A DNA stretch of 45,431 bases from NCBI GenBank assembly GCA_001673575.1, contig LZME01000151.1, positions 1-45,431 on the forward strand, read 5' to 3'. The translations under genes and the position numbers were made by a program. Shown here piece by piece: positions 7,028-15,715 of the stretch. The stretch is from Mycolicibacter heraklionensis. GTDB taxonomy: Bacteria > Actinomycetota > Actinomycetes > Mycobacteriales > Mycobacteriaceae. Each line of letters opens with the position of its first letter. The stretch's first letter is position 1. The notes beneath the pieces are model-generated. The model saw nothing but the letters and a program-made list of their open reading frames with translations, made no database searches and had not been told where the DNA came from.

Positions 7028-9308
7028 GCGGCTTATCGAGGATTCGCACTGTCCCCTGCGAGCCATCGATGTCTACCCACGCCCCGTCGGGGATGACCTG
7101 GGTGCCGTTGCCCGTGCCGATCACGCACGGTATGCCCAGTTCGCGCGCGATGATCGCGGCGTGCGACAACGTCCCGCCCACATCGATTGCCATGCCGGCC
7201 ACCGCCATGAAACGCACCACCCACGACGGATCGGTGGTCCGCGCGATCAGCACGTCGTCAGCGCCGAGGTCGACGGTCGCGCAGGGATCGGTCATCACTC
7301 GCGCCCGTCCCCGGGCACGGCCCGGGCTCGCAGCGGCACCGGTGACGAGTGCCTGTCCCCCGACCGCGGCCAGCGGGTTGCCCGGATCGCCGGCAAACGA
7401 CAACGGGGGCTCCTGCGTGGCGAATCGCGACCGAACCCGTTGGCGGGCAAGGACATCTGCCGAAGACAGCGCTGCGCTTCCCCGGAGTTCGTCGAGAGTG
7501 CGCCAGACCGCATCCGCATCCATGAACGACACCGCATGGCGAGCAACATCTAGATCCTGCAGAAAGGCGGTCTTTCCGATCTCCCGACCGACCAAGGCTC
7601 GGCGCGCCATGGCAATCACGCGGGCAACAGGACCGCGCAGCGCGCGCGGCAGCAGTGCGCGCAGCTCCGACTCTGCCTGACGTCGTTCATCGCGACGGCG
7701 GTCCAACGCGACCCGGGGATCACGCACACCGCCGCCATCGGCCCACGCGCGTGCCGCGCGCAGCACCGGCTCCGGGTTCTGCCGCCACGACGCGGCTGCG
7801 ATCTCGCCCTCGTCGGGTCCGTGGAATCCGTGCTCGCGAAGGAACTGGTCCAGCGCGATGGCGCCGCCGGCAAGCAGACCAAGATCCCTGGCCAGCTGCG
7901 CTTCGGGGAGGTCACCATCGCCGGAGAGCAGGTCGATCGCCCGGTCGCCGGCCACCCGCTCGACTGCCTGGTACAGGCTTTGGCACAGGTAAGTCTGCAT
8001 GGTGTGAATGGTCAGGGTTTCCCCGAAGCGCGTGGCGGCCTCGACCAGCAGTGCCGGAGGATCCTCTGCCGGTCGCCACGCATCCCGCTGCCACGCTTGC
8101 CGTGAAGTCGCACTGACGGCGCGCAGGCGCCGATTCAGCAACGCAAGGGTGACCGGGGCACGGAAGGCCATCCGGCATGCCGTCGCGACGCGCGCGCGTG
8201 TCGGTGCCGCGTCGATGTGGACCGATTCGCCGAGAAGCTGCTGGCCGAACGCGCTCGGATCCACTCCGGGGATCCGAGCGACTTGGCTCAGCAGCAAGTC
8301 GACCGACAGCACCGGCCAGCCCCGCGCGAGGGTCATCAACTGCCCCTGCCGACTCTCCCGTTGTGTCACGACGCCGAGGCGGGTTTGCGTTTGTCGCTGC
8401 GCCTCGGTGAGCCCAACACTCCACATCGACCAGGAGAGCGGCGTCGGCACGCCGGGCACGGCTTCAGCGATATTCACTCGGGTCCAACGACTTTCGGGAG
8501 CTCGCGGCGGGTCATATAGCTCGACGCTTCTCGCCTGGGCCGCCACCACGTCGGCCCCGGTGACCGGCCGCGCCTGCAGAACCCAGATCTGACCTTGTTC
8601 ATCAACGACCCACTCGATGTCCTGCGGGCCGCCATACCACCGCTCAATCCGCACTGCACAGTCGGCAATGTTTCGAATCTGATTGTCGGACAACGGATAG
8701 CTCTGCGCCGATATCCCGGCATCGACGATACGCAAGCCGCTCTTGTCCACCACCGTGCGCTCGGGCGTCACCAAGCCATCGGTCACGTTCCCGCCATGTC
8801 CGTGCGCAAACTCGATGACCACCCGGTCGATACGGCCGCTCAGCGGGTCCGCGGTGAAGGCGACGCCTCCACAGGCCGGATCGATCTGCTGCTGAACGAC
8901 GACGGCCATGTCGACATCGAGCTCCAGCCCCCGCGCTTCACGGTATCGGCGAGCCCGCGAAGACGAGGTCGACGTCCAGCAATGGTCCACGGCGGCAAGC
9001 AGTTGCGTCATGCCCCGTACGTTGAGGACCGTCTCGTAGATTCCCGCATGCGAGGCACTGTCGCCGTCCTCGGACACAGCCGAGGAGCGCACCGCTACGG
9101 CGACGTCATCGCCCATGGCTTGGTAGTTCGCGACGATCGCCTCGCGTAGGTCGTCCGCTGGGACCGCATGCCCCGGGACGCCGATGACGAATCCGTCGGG
9201 TACGGGCAGCCCGGCCGCCAGCAGTTCGCCGAGGTTGGCGCCCTTGCCGCCACTGAACGCGATATCGGTTGCGCGGATGTCACGCAGTCGCTTGATGACC
9301 GCGCTCAT
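7002..9308 (-). CDS. PEP synthase/rifampin phosphotransferase-like enzyme
   Basis: A 768-residue protein with three regions. An N-terminal ATP-grasp (PPDK_N) domain spans about 1-280: GGKGANLGELLAAGLPVPDGF, VAVRSSAVSEDG, DIEWVVDEQG and LQARP. The middle region, about 290-650, is poorly conserved. The C-terminal swivelling phosphohistidine domain, about 670-760, has GGTLSHAAIIARELGIP with the phospho-acceptor His near 716. It lacks the C-terminal PEP/pyruvate TIM barrel of true PEP synthase. This ATP-middle-His layout is that of rifampin phosphotransferase and phenylphosphate-synthase-type enzymes, which phosphorylate a small molecule using ATP. The substrate would bind the middle region and cannot be named. 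The ATG at 9306-9308 precedes MSAVIKRLRDI; a longer in-frame extension looks non-coding. Confidence 0.8.
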   Translation of the reverse strand: MSAVIKRLRDIRATDIAFSGGKGANLGELLAAGLPVPDGFVIGVPGHAVPADDLREAIVANYQAMGDDVAVAVRSSAVSEDGDSASHAGIYETVLNVRGMTQLLAAVDHCWTSTSSSRARRYREARGLELDVDMAVVVQQQIDPACGGVAFTADPLSGRIDRVVIEFAHGHGGNVTDGLVTPERTVVDKSGLRIVDAGISAQSYPLSDNQIRNIADCAVRIERWYGGPQDIEWVVDEQGQIWVLQARPVTGADVVAAQARSVELYDPPRAPESRWTRVNIAEAVPGVPTPLSWSMWSVGLTEAQRQTQTRLGVVTQRESRQGQLMTLARGWPVLSVDLLLSQVARIPGVDPSAFGQQLLGESVHIDAAPTRARVATACRMAFRAPVTLALLNRRLRAVSATSRQAWQRDAWRPAEDPPALLVEAATRFGETLTIHTMQTYLCQSLYQAVERVAGDRAIDLLSGDGDLPEAQLARDLGLLAGGAIALDQFLREHGFHGPDEGEIAAASWRQNPEPVLRAARAWADGGGVRDPRVALDRRRDERRQAESELRALLPRALRGPVARVIAMARRALVGREIGKTAFLQDLDVARHAVSFMDADAVWRTLDELRGSAALSSADVLARQRVRSRFATQEPPLSFAGDPGNPLAAVGGQALVTGAAASPGRARGRARVMTDPCATVDLGADDVLIARTTDPSWVVRFMAVAGMAIDVGGTLSHAAIIARELGIPCVIGTGNGTQVIPDGAWVDIDGSQGTVRILDKPPTDRSGNA

Positions 9309-9793
9309 GCACCCGGAAAGGTGTTGCGGTCCACGAGCGCCATGAAACCCAAATCTATCTGCCGCGACGCCGTCTTGGGAGATTTCGCACCCCGCAGACC
9401 TGGGCGCGAAGTCCAAGTTCATAGAAACCCGTCTAGAAGCTGAGACAGCAGTACAACATGATCGAACTTTTCTGGGTGCACGGCATCACGAGAAGGCATC
9501 AATCTGCTACTTACATTCATATTTTGGCGCGAACAAACCCACCCGGGCAGGGCGGCCTCTCGCCATGTGACGAAGCCGCCGACAACCGCAAGGAAACCTG
9601 TAATACCTGCGACTTTACCGGCTACTCGCCCAGGGGACCAGGGCCCGGAAGGCCGTCTCATGAACCCGTTACCAGCGATAACTTCACGTCGGTGAAACCT
9701 GTTCTGATTTTTTGTATACAAATCATCCAACTCTCAGCTACTGTCGTCCCGTTCCATGTCGCGCTGTGCCCCAGATACCTGAAGGAGACCCCT
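9309..9793. other. 485-bp divergent intergenic region, AT-richer than its surroundings
   Basis: Separates the PEP-synthase-like gene (minus) from the porin gene (plus). I see no convincing gene. A 103-codon minus-strand frame at 9419-9730 and an in-frame upstream extension of the porin lack coding character and family motifs. The region must hold both promoters. The clearest element is the 12-bp palindrome at 9711-9722. Confidence 0.6.
9711..9722. promoter_or_regulatory. 12-bp palindrome with possible -10 box upstream of the porin gene
   Basis: TTTGTATACAAA is a perfect palindrome in otherwise GC-rich DNA. It contains TATACA at 9715-9720, which would serve as a -10 hexamer and place transcription start near 9727, about 67 nt before the porin start codon. 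Operator function is inferred. Confidence 0.35.
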
Positions 9794-10885
9794 TTGCACG
9801 CCACAGTTCGCCCCTACGCCACCGCAGGTGTGGCACTGGTGGGGGCCAGTCTTGTCGCGGTAACACCGGCGGCCGCACCACTGCCCGCTCTGCTCAAGAC
9901 CGAGTCCTCCTCGGTGCAACTGGCGAGCGCGTGGCAGGACATCTTCAATACGACGTCGGCCAATCTCACTGCGATGCTGAACAATTACTACCTGGCCCCC
10001 GGGGTAGGGATGCAGCAGTTCGTGGCCAACCAGCTGGACTACGCCGACCGGCTGCTCAATGACCCGGCCGGCGCCACGAACTGGGTAAACGAGCAGATTC
10101 AGCTGCACTTGAATGCGGTGATCTCCGGCTGGGCGCTGCAGAACGCCACCGACGAAACCCGGGCCACGGTGCTCAACCACACCATGGACGGCACGCACCA
10201 ACTGATGTTCGGCCAGATCGCCGGCTACATCCCACCGAATGTGGACAAGGACTCGATCATGCCGATCATCGACTACCTGGGGTCGCCATCCAGTGCCCTG
10301 CTCATGGCGTCGATCGGGCCGATGATCAGCCCGTGGATCGCGTTGCTCAACGGCATCACCGACGGTGACAACCCGTTCGACATCCTGGCCAATATGGGCG
10401 GCGCGTTCTTCAACGGCGCCACGCTGAACCTGGACGCGCTGTTGCCGATGATCAACGCTTCCGGTTATTTCCCGGCCGGCATGAACATGGACCATCTGGA
10501 CTTTGCCTTCGCTGGTTTGCTCTCTACGGGTGCGGCCGCGGTGAGCTACCAGGTGCTGGGCCCGGGCGGTGAAATCGCGGCCGAAGTGCCGTCGGTCGGT
10601 GGCTCGCTGTTCCAAAGCGTGGGCCTCGAATTCAGCGGGGTCCCGGTGATTGGCAGCCTAGACCTGAACAGTGCCGCCATCGGGCCGATCGCTGCCTGGC
10701 AGGCCTGGGGACAGACCGTCGGCGCCCTGCTGGGCTCGGGCTGGGACGGCAAGGGCCCGGTGGTGGTCACTCCGCCGCTGGCGGGAGCCGAGTTGCCCAT
10801 CATCGCCGCCGACGCGCTCGATGACGGCGGCTCCGGTGCGGCCACCGACGCATTCGGCTGGCTGGGCGACCTGTTCGGCTTCTGA
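9794..10885 (+). CDS. GjpA-like mycobacterial outer-membrane porin family protein
   Basis: A 363-residue exported protein. The mature-type N-terminus [28 protein letters not shown] is a signal peptide ending near the AAAPLPA segment, and matches the start I recall for mycobacterial proteins annotated as GjpA-type porins. I chose the TTG at 9794-9796 because a strong Shine-Dalgarno (AAGGAG, 9782-9787) lies 6 nt upstream and homologues begin at this point; the longer in-frame extension is non-coding in character. The body is acidic and rich in Ala, Gly and Leu, with several hydrophobic stretches. The PGRS gene follows 47 bp downstream in the same direction, so co-transcription is likely. The porin label is by family, not by demonstrated channel activity. 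Confidence 0.7.
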   Translation: MHATVRPYATAGVALVGASLVAVTPAAAPLPALLKTESSSVQLASAWQDIFNTTSANLTAMLNNYYLAPGVGMQQFVANQLDYADRLLNDPAGATNWVNEQIQLHLNAVISGWALQNATDETRATVLNHTMDGTHQLMFGQIAGYIPPNVDKDSIMPIIDYLGSPSSALLMASIGPMISPWIALLNGITDGDNPFDILANMGGAFFNGATLNLDALLPMINASGYFPAGMNMDHLDFAFAGLLSTGAAAVSYQVLGPGGEIAAEVPSVGGSLFQSVGLEFSGVPVIGSLDLNSAAIGPIAAWQAWGQTVGALLGSGWDGKGPVVVTPPLAGAELPIIAADALDDGGSGAATDAFGWLGDLFGF

Positions 10886-10932
10886 GCCCCAAAACCCTTT
10901 ACCCCCATTCCTTGAGAGAGGTATCCCTGCAC

Positions 10933-13440
10933 ATGAGTCACCACATCAATGCACCCCGCGCCTCCCGGGCGGTCGGCGCCGCCAGCGCGGTCGGCGCATT
11001 CCTGACATTCGGCATGGCCCCGCTGACCCTGGCACCCCCAGCACAGGCCGACGAATTCGATTGGATCACTGATCTTTTCGATACCACGGCATGGCTGACC
11101 CCCGAACCGGCCGAGGTGGGCGCCTTCGACTGGACCACCACGATCGATCAGTGGTTCTACGACCCCATCCATGACGGCCTGCAGGCCTGGATCACCAGTG
11201 ACTTCGGTGAGTTGGTCAACGGCTGGATCAACACCGCCGCCGGGCAATACCTGATCGGCAACGGCGTCGACGGAACCGAAGCCAACCCCGACGGCGGCAA
11301 CGGCGGCCTGTGGTTCGGCGACGGCGGCGACGGCTGGGACAGCACCGAAGCCGGGGTCGCAGGCGGCAACGGCGGCAACGCGGCCGGCTGGCTCGGCGAC
11401 GGTGGGACCGGCGGTGATGGCGGCATCGGAGCCAACGGTGGTGACGGCGGGGCCGGCGGGATCTGGATGGGCTTCGGTGGCAACGGCGGCAATGGCGGCG
11501 CTGCACTGGATACCGACAGCATCGGCGGCAATGGCGGACTCGGCGGCGACGCGTCCGGATGGTTCTTCGGCAACGGTGGCAACGGTGGCGCCGGGGGCAA
11601 CGGCGTCGACGGTGCCGCCGGCACCTGGGCCAACGGCGGCAACGGCAACGGCGGCAACGGCGGGCTCGGCGGCAATGGTGGCAACGGCGGACGCAGCAGC
11701 TTCATGTTTGGCAACGGCGGCAACGGCGGTGCCGGCGGCAACAACGGTGCTGGCGGCGACGGTGCCGCGGGAACCGTTGACCACGTCAACGGTGGCAACG
11801 GTGGCAACGGCGCTGGGACGTCCTCCACTGGTTCCGGCGGTCTCGGCGGCGGGCGTGGCTCCAGCATCTACACCAGCCCGATGTACGGCAGCGCCGGCCA
11901 GGTCGGGGTCGGCGGTGCCGGCGGCCTCGGCGGGGATGGCGGCAACGCGTACCAAGATGGCAACGGCGACTACCTCGGTAACGGCGGCAACGGCGGCGCC
12001 GGCGGGTACGGCGGCGGGAACCTCCTGGGCGGGGTAGGCGACGGTGGTCGCGGCGGCGACGGCGGTGCCGGCGGCACCGGCCTCAACGGTGGAAACGGCG
12101 GGGCCGGCGGCAACGGCGGTCGTGCCTCCACCAACGACGCGCTGCCCGGCAACGGCGGCAACGGCGGCAACGGCGGCGACGCCACCGCCGGTAAGGCCGG
12201 CAACGGCGGCAACGGCGGCCGCGCCTATGCGGGTGGACTCGCCAGCGGAAACGGCGGCAACGGCGGCAACGGCGCCACCAACGACGCCACCGTCAAGACC
12301 ATCGGTGGAAACGGCGGCGCCGGTGGCTCGGCCTTCGGCAGCGGCGGCAGTGGGGCCGGCGGCAACGGTGGTACCGGCACCTACGCCGGTGGCAACGGCG
12401 GCAACGGCGGTAACAGTGGCAACGCCGGTGGGGCCGGCGGGGCCGGCGGCAACGGCGGCACCAGCACGGGCTGGAATGACGGAACGGGCACCCTTTACAG
12501 CAAGGGCGGCAACGGCGGCAACGGCGGCAACGGCGGAGCCGGCGACGCCACCACGGCCGCGGGCCAGGGCGGCGCTGGCGGAGCCGGCGCTGGCGGCCTC
12601 ACCGGTGCCGGCGTGGTCAGCATCGGCGGCAACGGCGGCAACGGCGGCAACGGCGGCGGTGCCTCCGGTGGGATTGCCGCCGGCAACGGTGGAGCCGGCG
12701 GTGCTGGCGGCTCCGGCACCGCAACCGGCGGCAACGGCGGCAACGGCGGCGCCGGCGGAACCGCGGCGGTACCCCTCACCGGCGGCACGGGCGGCACCGC
12801 CGGCAACGGCGGAGCGGGCGGCACCGGCGGGAACAGCGGCGGTGTTGCCATGCCTGGCGGCAATCCCTATGGCGCCGGTGCCAGCCACGCGGGCAATGGC
12901 GGCAACGGCGGAGCCGGCGGCGGCGGCACCGTCGGTGCTGGCGGCGACGGCGGAGCCGGCGGCGGCGGTGGCAACGCTCAAGGCACCGTCAACGGCGGCA
13001 ACGGTGGAGCGGGCGGAGCCGGCGGTAACGGCTACACCGGCGGACCCGCCGCCAACCCCCCGCACGCTGCGGGCGGCAACGGCGGCAATGGCGGGGACGC
13101 CGGAAACGGCGGCAAGGGTGGCGCCGGTGGCACCGCAGTCTCCGGTAACGGCGGCAACGGCGGCACCGGTGGAAAGGGCGGCAACGGCGGCGCCGGCAAT
13201 AACGGTGGCAGCGGGGGCACCGACTCCGACGGCAACACCTTGCCCGGCGGCAACGGCGGCAATGGCGGCAACGGCGGCAATGGCGCGGCCGGGGGCGCAG
13301 GCGGCACCAGCACCGGCGGAAGCAATGGCACCGCCGGAGCAGGCGGAGCGGCCGGTACCGGTGGGGCCGCGGGCAATGGCGGCAACGGCGATCCCGCGGG
13401 ACAGCCCGGCACCGCCGGCAACGACGGGCAGCCGGGCTGA
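10933..13440 (+). CDS. Secreted PGRS-repeat protein without a PE domain
   Basis: An 835-residue glycine-rich protein. Residues 1-39 form a Sec signal peptide with a likely AQA-DE cleavage. About 75 residues of non-repetitive sequence follow ([16 protein letters not shown] to [14 protein letters not shown]), and then about 710 residues of GGNGGN/GGAGG-type PGRS repeats to the end. Classical PE_PGRS proteins start with a roughly 100-residue PE domain and use ESX-5; that domain is absent here and replaced by the signal peptide. The ATG at 10933 has AGAGAGG at 10915-10921 upstream; an upstream in-frame start would add seven residues. PGRS regions are predicted calcium-binding poly-glycine-II sandwiches at the cell surface. 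A GjpA-like porin gene lies immediately upstream. Confidence 0.88.
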   Translation: MSHHINAPRASRAVGAASAVGAFLTFGMAPLTLAPPAQADEFDWITDLFDTTAWLTPEPAEVGAFDWTTTIDQWFYDPIHDGLQAWITSDFGELVNGWINTAAGQYLIGNGVDGTEANPDGGNGGLWFGDGGDGWDSTEAGVAGGNGGNAAGWLGDGGTGGDGGIGANGGDGGAGGIWMGFGGNGGNGGAALDTDSIGGNGGLGGDASGWFFGNGGNGGAGGNGVDGAAGTWANGGNGNGGNGGLGGNGGNGGRSSFMFGNGGNGGAGGNNGAGGDGAAGTVDHVNGGNGGNGAGTSSTGSGGLGGGRGSSIYTSPMYGSAGQVGVGGAGGLGGDGGNAYQDGNGDYLGNGGNGGAGGYGGGNLLGGVGDGGRGGDGGAGGTGLNGGNGGAGGNGGRASTNDALPGNGGNGGNGGDATAGKAGNGGNGGRAYAGGLASGNGGNGGNGATNDATVKTIGGNGGAGGSAFGSGGSGAGGNGGTGTYAGGNGGNGGNSGNAGGAGGAGGNGGTSTGWNDGTGTLYSKGGNGGNGGNGGAGDATTAAGQGGAGGAGAGGLTGAGVVSIGGNGGNGGNGGGASGGIAAGNGGAGGAGGSGTATGGNGGNGGAGGTAAVPLTGGTGGTAGNGGAGGTGGNSGGVAMPGGNPYGAGASHAGNGGNGGAGGGGTVGAGGDGGAGGGGGNAQGTVNGGNGGAGGAGGNGYTGGPAANPPHAAGGNGGNGGDAGNGGKGGAGGTAVSGNGGNGGTGGKGGNGGAGNNGGSGGTDSDGNTLPGGNGGNGGNGGNGAAGGAGGTSTGGSNGTAGAGGAAGTGGAAGNGGNGDPAGQPGTAGNDGQPG
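11287..13425 (+). repeat. PGRS repeat tract (GGCGGCAACGGCGGC-type)
   Basis: More than 2 kb of imperfect tandem copies of a GGCGGCAAC core, encoding Gly-Gly-Asn and Gly-Gly-Ala triplets, interrupted by short unique inserts (for example near 11690, 11870 and 12480). The tract is prone to slippage and recombination, and it produces a spurious stop-free frame of over 1000 codons on the opposite strand. Confidence 0.92.
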
Positions 13441-13455
13441 CACATCAGCGAGATC

Positions 13456-13496
13456 GGTCACGGCCGTCGGGCCCAGAGGGCTCGGCGGCCGTGACC
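13456..13496 (+). terminator. Hairpin terminator after the PGRS gene
   Basis: Perfect 11-bp arms (GGTCACGGCCG at 13456-13466, CGGCCGTGACC at 13486-13496) enclose an inner GCCC-GGGC pairing (13471-13474 with 13478-13481). There is no U tract, as is common for mycobacterial terminator-like hairpins. It starts 16 bp after the PGRS stop. Confidence 0.6.
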
Positions 13497-13541
13497 GCGT
13501 TGTGGCGCCGTCCCGAAGTCGTCCGCTCTCTCCCCGCGTGG

Positions 13542-13570
13542 CGTAGCGGGGTGTAGCATCTCTCGCTACG
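13542..13570. promoter_or_regulatory. Inverted-repeat operator of the vapBC module
   Basis: CGTAGCG (13542-13548) is mirrored by CGCTACG (13564-13570), and an additional GTAGC lies at 13553-13557, ten bp after the first. The inner pair forms GTAGC-N7-GCTAC. The site ends 9 bp before the antitoxin start, where VapB-VapC complexes typically bind to autoregulate. Confidence 0.6.
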
Positions 13571-13579
13571 ATTGCAGTC

Positions 13580-13828
13580 ATGACAAGGACCATCGCTCAG
13601 CGGGAGCTGCGCAATGACAACGCGAAGGTGATCGATGCGGTAGTGGCCGGTGAGACGTTCGTGGTGACACGCAACGGCGAGCCAGTGGCCGAACTGCGCC
13701 CGGTGCGTGCCGTTCGCCGCACCTTCATCCCTCGTAGCGAAGTCGCCGCACTGGCCGCCGCAGCCGTCCGCATTGATCATCGTCAGTTCCGCGCCGACCT
13801 CGACCGGTTGATCGACCAGGGCCTGTGA
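13580..13828 (+). CDS. vapB: VapB-type (Phd/YefM fold) antitoxin
   Basis: An 82-residue antitoxin. The N-terminal Phd/YefM DNA-binding half is recognisable (MTRTIAQRELRNDNAKVIDAV, then FVVTRNGEPVAELRPV), and the C-terminal tail (RADLDRLIDQGL) is the expected toxin-wrapping segment. It neutralises the adjacent PIN toxin and should repress its own promoter through the inverted repeats just upstream. The start ATG at 13580 lies 1 bp before the toxin-pair spacing pattern typical of such operons: its stop is followed by the toxin GTG after a single base. Which of the many mycobacterial VapBC pairs it corresponds to cannot be told. Confidence 0.9.
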   Translation: MTRTIAQRELRNDNAKVIDAVVAGETFVVTRNGEPVAELRPVRAVRRTFIPRSEVAALAAAAVRIDHRQFRADLDRLIDQGL

Positions 13829-13829
13829 A

Positions 13830-14225
13830 GTGACGGCCGGCCTGGTGGATACGTCCGTCGTCATCGACTGGCACGACCCGGCGGTCGTCGCCGTCCTGCC
13901 CGACGAAGTGGCGATCTCGGCTATCACCGCGGCCGAGTTGGCCGCCGGCCCCCTGTTGGCTGCGACGCCCATCGAGGCGGCCAAGCGCCAGGCTCGATTG
14001 CAGGAGGTGGAATCGCGACTGGAGCCGATCCCGTTCGACGAAGCCGCCGTACGCAGTTACGGACTCGTCGTGGCCGCGGTGGTACGCCAAGGACGACAGC
14101 CCCAGAGCAGGTTTGCCGACTTGTTGATCGCGGCGACGGCGCACGCCAATCGTCTGGATCTCTACAGTCGAAACCCTAAGGACTTTTCCGGACTGGAAAC
14201 ACTGATCCGCGTCGTCGCAGTGTGA
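13830..14225 (+). CDS. vapC: VapC-type PIN-domain ribonuclease toxin
   Basis: A 131-residue PIN-domain protein. The catalytic acidic residues are in place: D7 in LVDTSVVIDW, E36 in AITAAELAAG and D97 in FADLLIAATA, followed by the usual LYSRNPKDFSGL end. VapC toxins are Mg-dependent RNases that cut tRNA or rRNA; the target here is unknown. It starts with GTG one base after the antitoxin stop, so the pair is tightly coupled. All active-site residues are intact, so it should be functional. Confidence 0.93.
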   Translation: MTAGLVDTSVVIDWHDPAVVAVLPDEVAISAITAAELAAGPLLAATPIEAAKRQARLQEVESRLEPIPFDEAAVRSYGLVVAAVVRQGRQPQSRFADLLIAATAHANRLDLYSRNPKDFSGLETLIRVVAV

Positions 14226-14257
14226 GCACTGACGTCGCCGACCCGCCTGTCGATCTC

Positions 14258-14276
14258 ACCCGAGAGGACATCGGGT
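14258..14276. terminator. Hairpin between convergent vapC and GntR genes
   Basis: ACCCGA (14258-14263) and TCGGGT (14271-14276) form a perfect 6-bp stem with a 7-nt loop, and an outer imperfect GACGTCGCCG/CGGCGAACGTC pairing surrounds it. No U tract. Its location between two gene ends suits a bidirectional terminator. Confidence 0.45.
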
Positions 14277-14294
14277 AACGGCGAACGTCACGCG

Positions 14295-14960
14295 TCAGCC
14301 GGCCGACGCGTCGTCCAGCACCCCTCGCGAGGTCAACTCCGCGATCACCACCTTCGCCCGCAAATCCGCCCGCTCCATATTCGCGGCGCGCGCGGCCTCG
14401 GGATCTTGGGCGCGGATTGCCGCGGTCTCGGCTTCGTAGGTGTGCACGAACTCCTCATTGCCGCGGGGATAGCTGCCCCAGAATCCGCGCGGCGCGAACA
14501 CGCGTGCCGCGACGATCGCCGCCTGCAGCCGGGGACCCGCGTACTCCTCGACGATGATGCGCCGGTACGCGTACGCCGCCTCTTGAAACGCCTTGGGTTC
14601 CTTACTGGCTCGCAACGTCCGCAACGCCGCGTCGAGTTCGGCGAGCACCCGCGGTGTCGGATTGGTCGCCGCACGTGCTGAGGCGATGCCGTTCAGCACA
14701 CCGTGCAGCTCGTGCTGTTCGAGAACGGCCGCCTCATCGAACCGCTCAACAAAGACACCGCGGTGGTAACGGCTGGCCAACAATCCGTCATGCTCGAGTT
14801 GGTCGATACCCTGCTGAACCGGAAGCCGACTGACCCCCAGAGCAGCCGCGATCGCGTCACGGTTGATGCGGTCGCCGGTGCGCAGCTCCCCGGCCAGCAC
14901 CAGGTCGACAATGTGGTTGACGACCAGGTCCTTCTCTTTGACCCCGTATTTCTTGGGCAT
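14295..14960 (-). CDS. GntR-family regulator, FadR/FCD type
   Basis: A 221-residue regulator. The N-terminal winged helix is clear (VVNHIVDLVLAGELRTGDRINRDAIAAALGVSRLPVQQGIDQLEHDGLL, about residues 13-63), followed by a mostly helical FCD-like effector domain (about 80-210). FadR-type regulators typically sense carboxylic acids or acyl compounds through a metal site. The ATG at 14960 lies only 8 bp after the prcA stop on the same strand, so it is probably read as the last gene of the proteasome transcript. M. tuberculosis has no such gene in this position as far as I recall. Target genes unknown. Confidence 0.88.
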   Translation of the reverse strand: MPKKYGVKEKDLVVNHIVDLVLAGELRTGDRINRDAIAAALGVSRLPVQQGIDQLEHDGLLASRYHRGVFVERFDEAAVLEQHELHGVLNGIASARAATNPTPRVLAELDAALRTLRASKEPKAFQEAAYAYRRIIVEEYAGPRLQAAIVAARVFAPRGFWGSYPRGNEEFVHTYEAETAAIRAQDPEAARAANMERADLRAKVVIAELTSRGVLDDASAG

Positions 14961-14968
14961 AGGCGGGC

Positions 14969-15715
14969 CTAGCCAGAAGCCTCGGCTGACGCCTCCCCCG
15001 ACGAACCTGCTTGCGGTAACAGTGATTCCAGCGCGGCACGGTTGATCCGCCGAAACGCGCGCTTGGGCCGGTTGGCATCCAAAATGGCCACCTCCAGGGT
15101 GCCCGGCCCCAGCTCACGTGGTTCGGCGCCATTGCCGGTATCGGTTTGTTTCAGCGCGTTAACCGCGATGTGCAGTGCGTCGGCCAGCTCCGCGTTCTCC
15201 GCGTAAGACTCCTTGAGCGCGTTGGTGACCGGCTCGGTGGTGCCGCCCATCACCACGAAGTGCGGCTCATCGGTGATCGAGCCGTCGTAGGTGACCCGAT
15301 ACAGCTCAGGTGCCTTCGTCTGACCCTGGTAGGCGACGCCGGCAACACACAGCTCCACCTCGTAGGGCTTGGCCTGCTCGGTGAAGATGGTGCCCAAGGT
15401 CTGGGCATAGACGTTGGCCAACTGTCGTGCGGTGACGTCACGGCGGTCATAGGCGTAGCCGCGGGTGTCGGCGAACTGAATGCCACCGCGGCGTAGATTC
15501 TCGAACTCGTTGATCCGGCCCGCCGCGGCGAAGCCCACCCGGTCATAGAGTTCGCTGATCTTCTGCAGTGAGCGCGAAGGGTTCTCCGCGACGAACAACA
15601 CGCCGTCGGCATAGGCCAACGCCACCACGCTGCGACCGCGGGCAATGCCCTTGCGGGCGAGCTCGCTGCGCTCGCGCATCGCCTGCTCGGGCGAGATGAA
15701 GTACGGGAAGCTCAT
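14969..15715 (-). CDS. prcA: 20S proteasome alpha subunit
   Basis: A 248-residue alpha subunit that forms the outer, gating rings of the 20S proteasome. It starts [35 protein letters not shown], the N-terminal gate segment and H0 helix of actinobacterial PrcA, and has the expected [27 protein letters not shown] core. It lacks an N-terminal catalytic Thr, as alpha subunits do. Its ATG overlaps the prcB stop by 4 nt (ATGA), so the two are translationally coupled. Confidence 0.97.
   Translation of the reverse strand: MSFPYFISPEQAMRERSELARKGIARGRSVVALAYADGVLFVAENPSRSLQKISELYDRVGFAAAGRINEFENLRRGGIQFADTRGYAYDRRDVTARQLANVYAQTLGTIFTEQAKPYEVELCVAGVAYQGQTKAPELYRVTYDGSITDEPHFVVMGGTTEPVTNALKESYAENAELADALHIAVNALKQTDTGNGAEPRELGPGTLEVAILDANRPKRAFRRINRAALESLLPQAGSSGEASAEASG

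Noticed and set aside
9419..9730. A 103-codon minus-strand frame in the 9309-9793 gap
   Set aside because: One weakly hydrophobic stretch but no motif, no clear ribosome binding site and an implausible composition; it also covers the porin promoter.
11280..13430. CRISPR array in the repetitive region
   Set aside because: Repeats are short, coding, in frame and without regular spacers; they are PGRS triplets.
10912..13440. PE_PGRS classification for the PGRS gene
   Set aside because: No PE domain is encoded; the N-terminus is a Sec signal peptide plus a different linker.
10546..13593. A stop-free minus-strand frame of about 1015 codons across the PGRS gene
   Set aside because: Artifact of the GGCGGCAAC repeats, whose complement lacks stops in this frame. 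Composition is Ala/Val/Thr-only with no family pattern.
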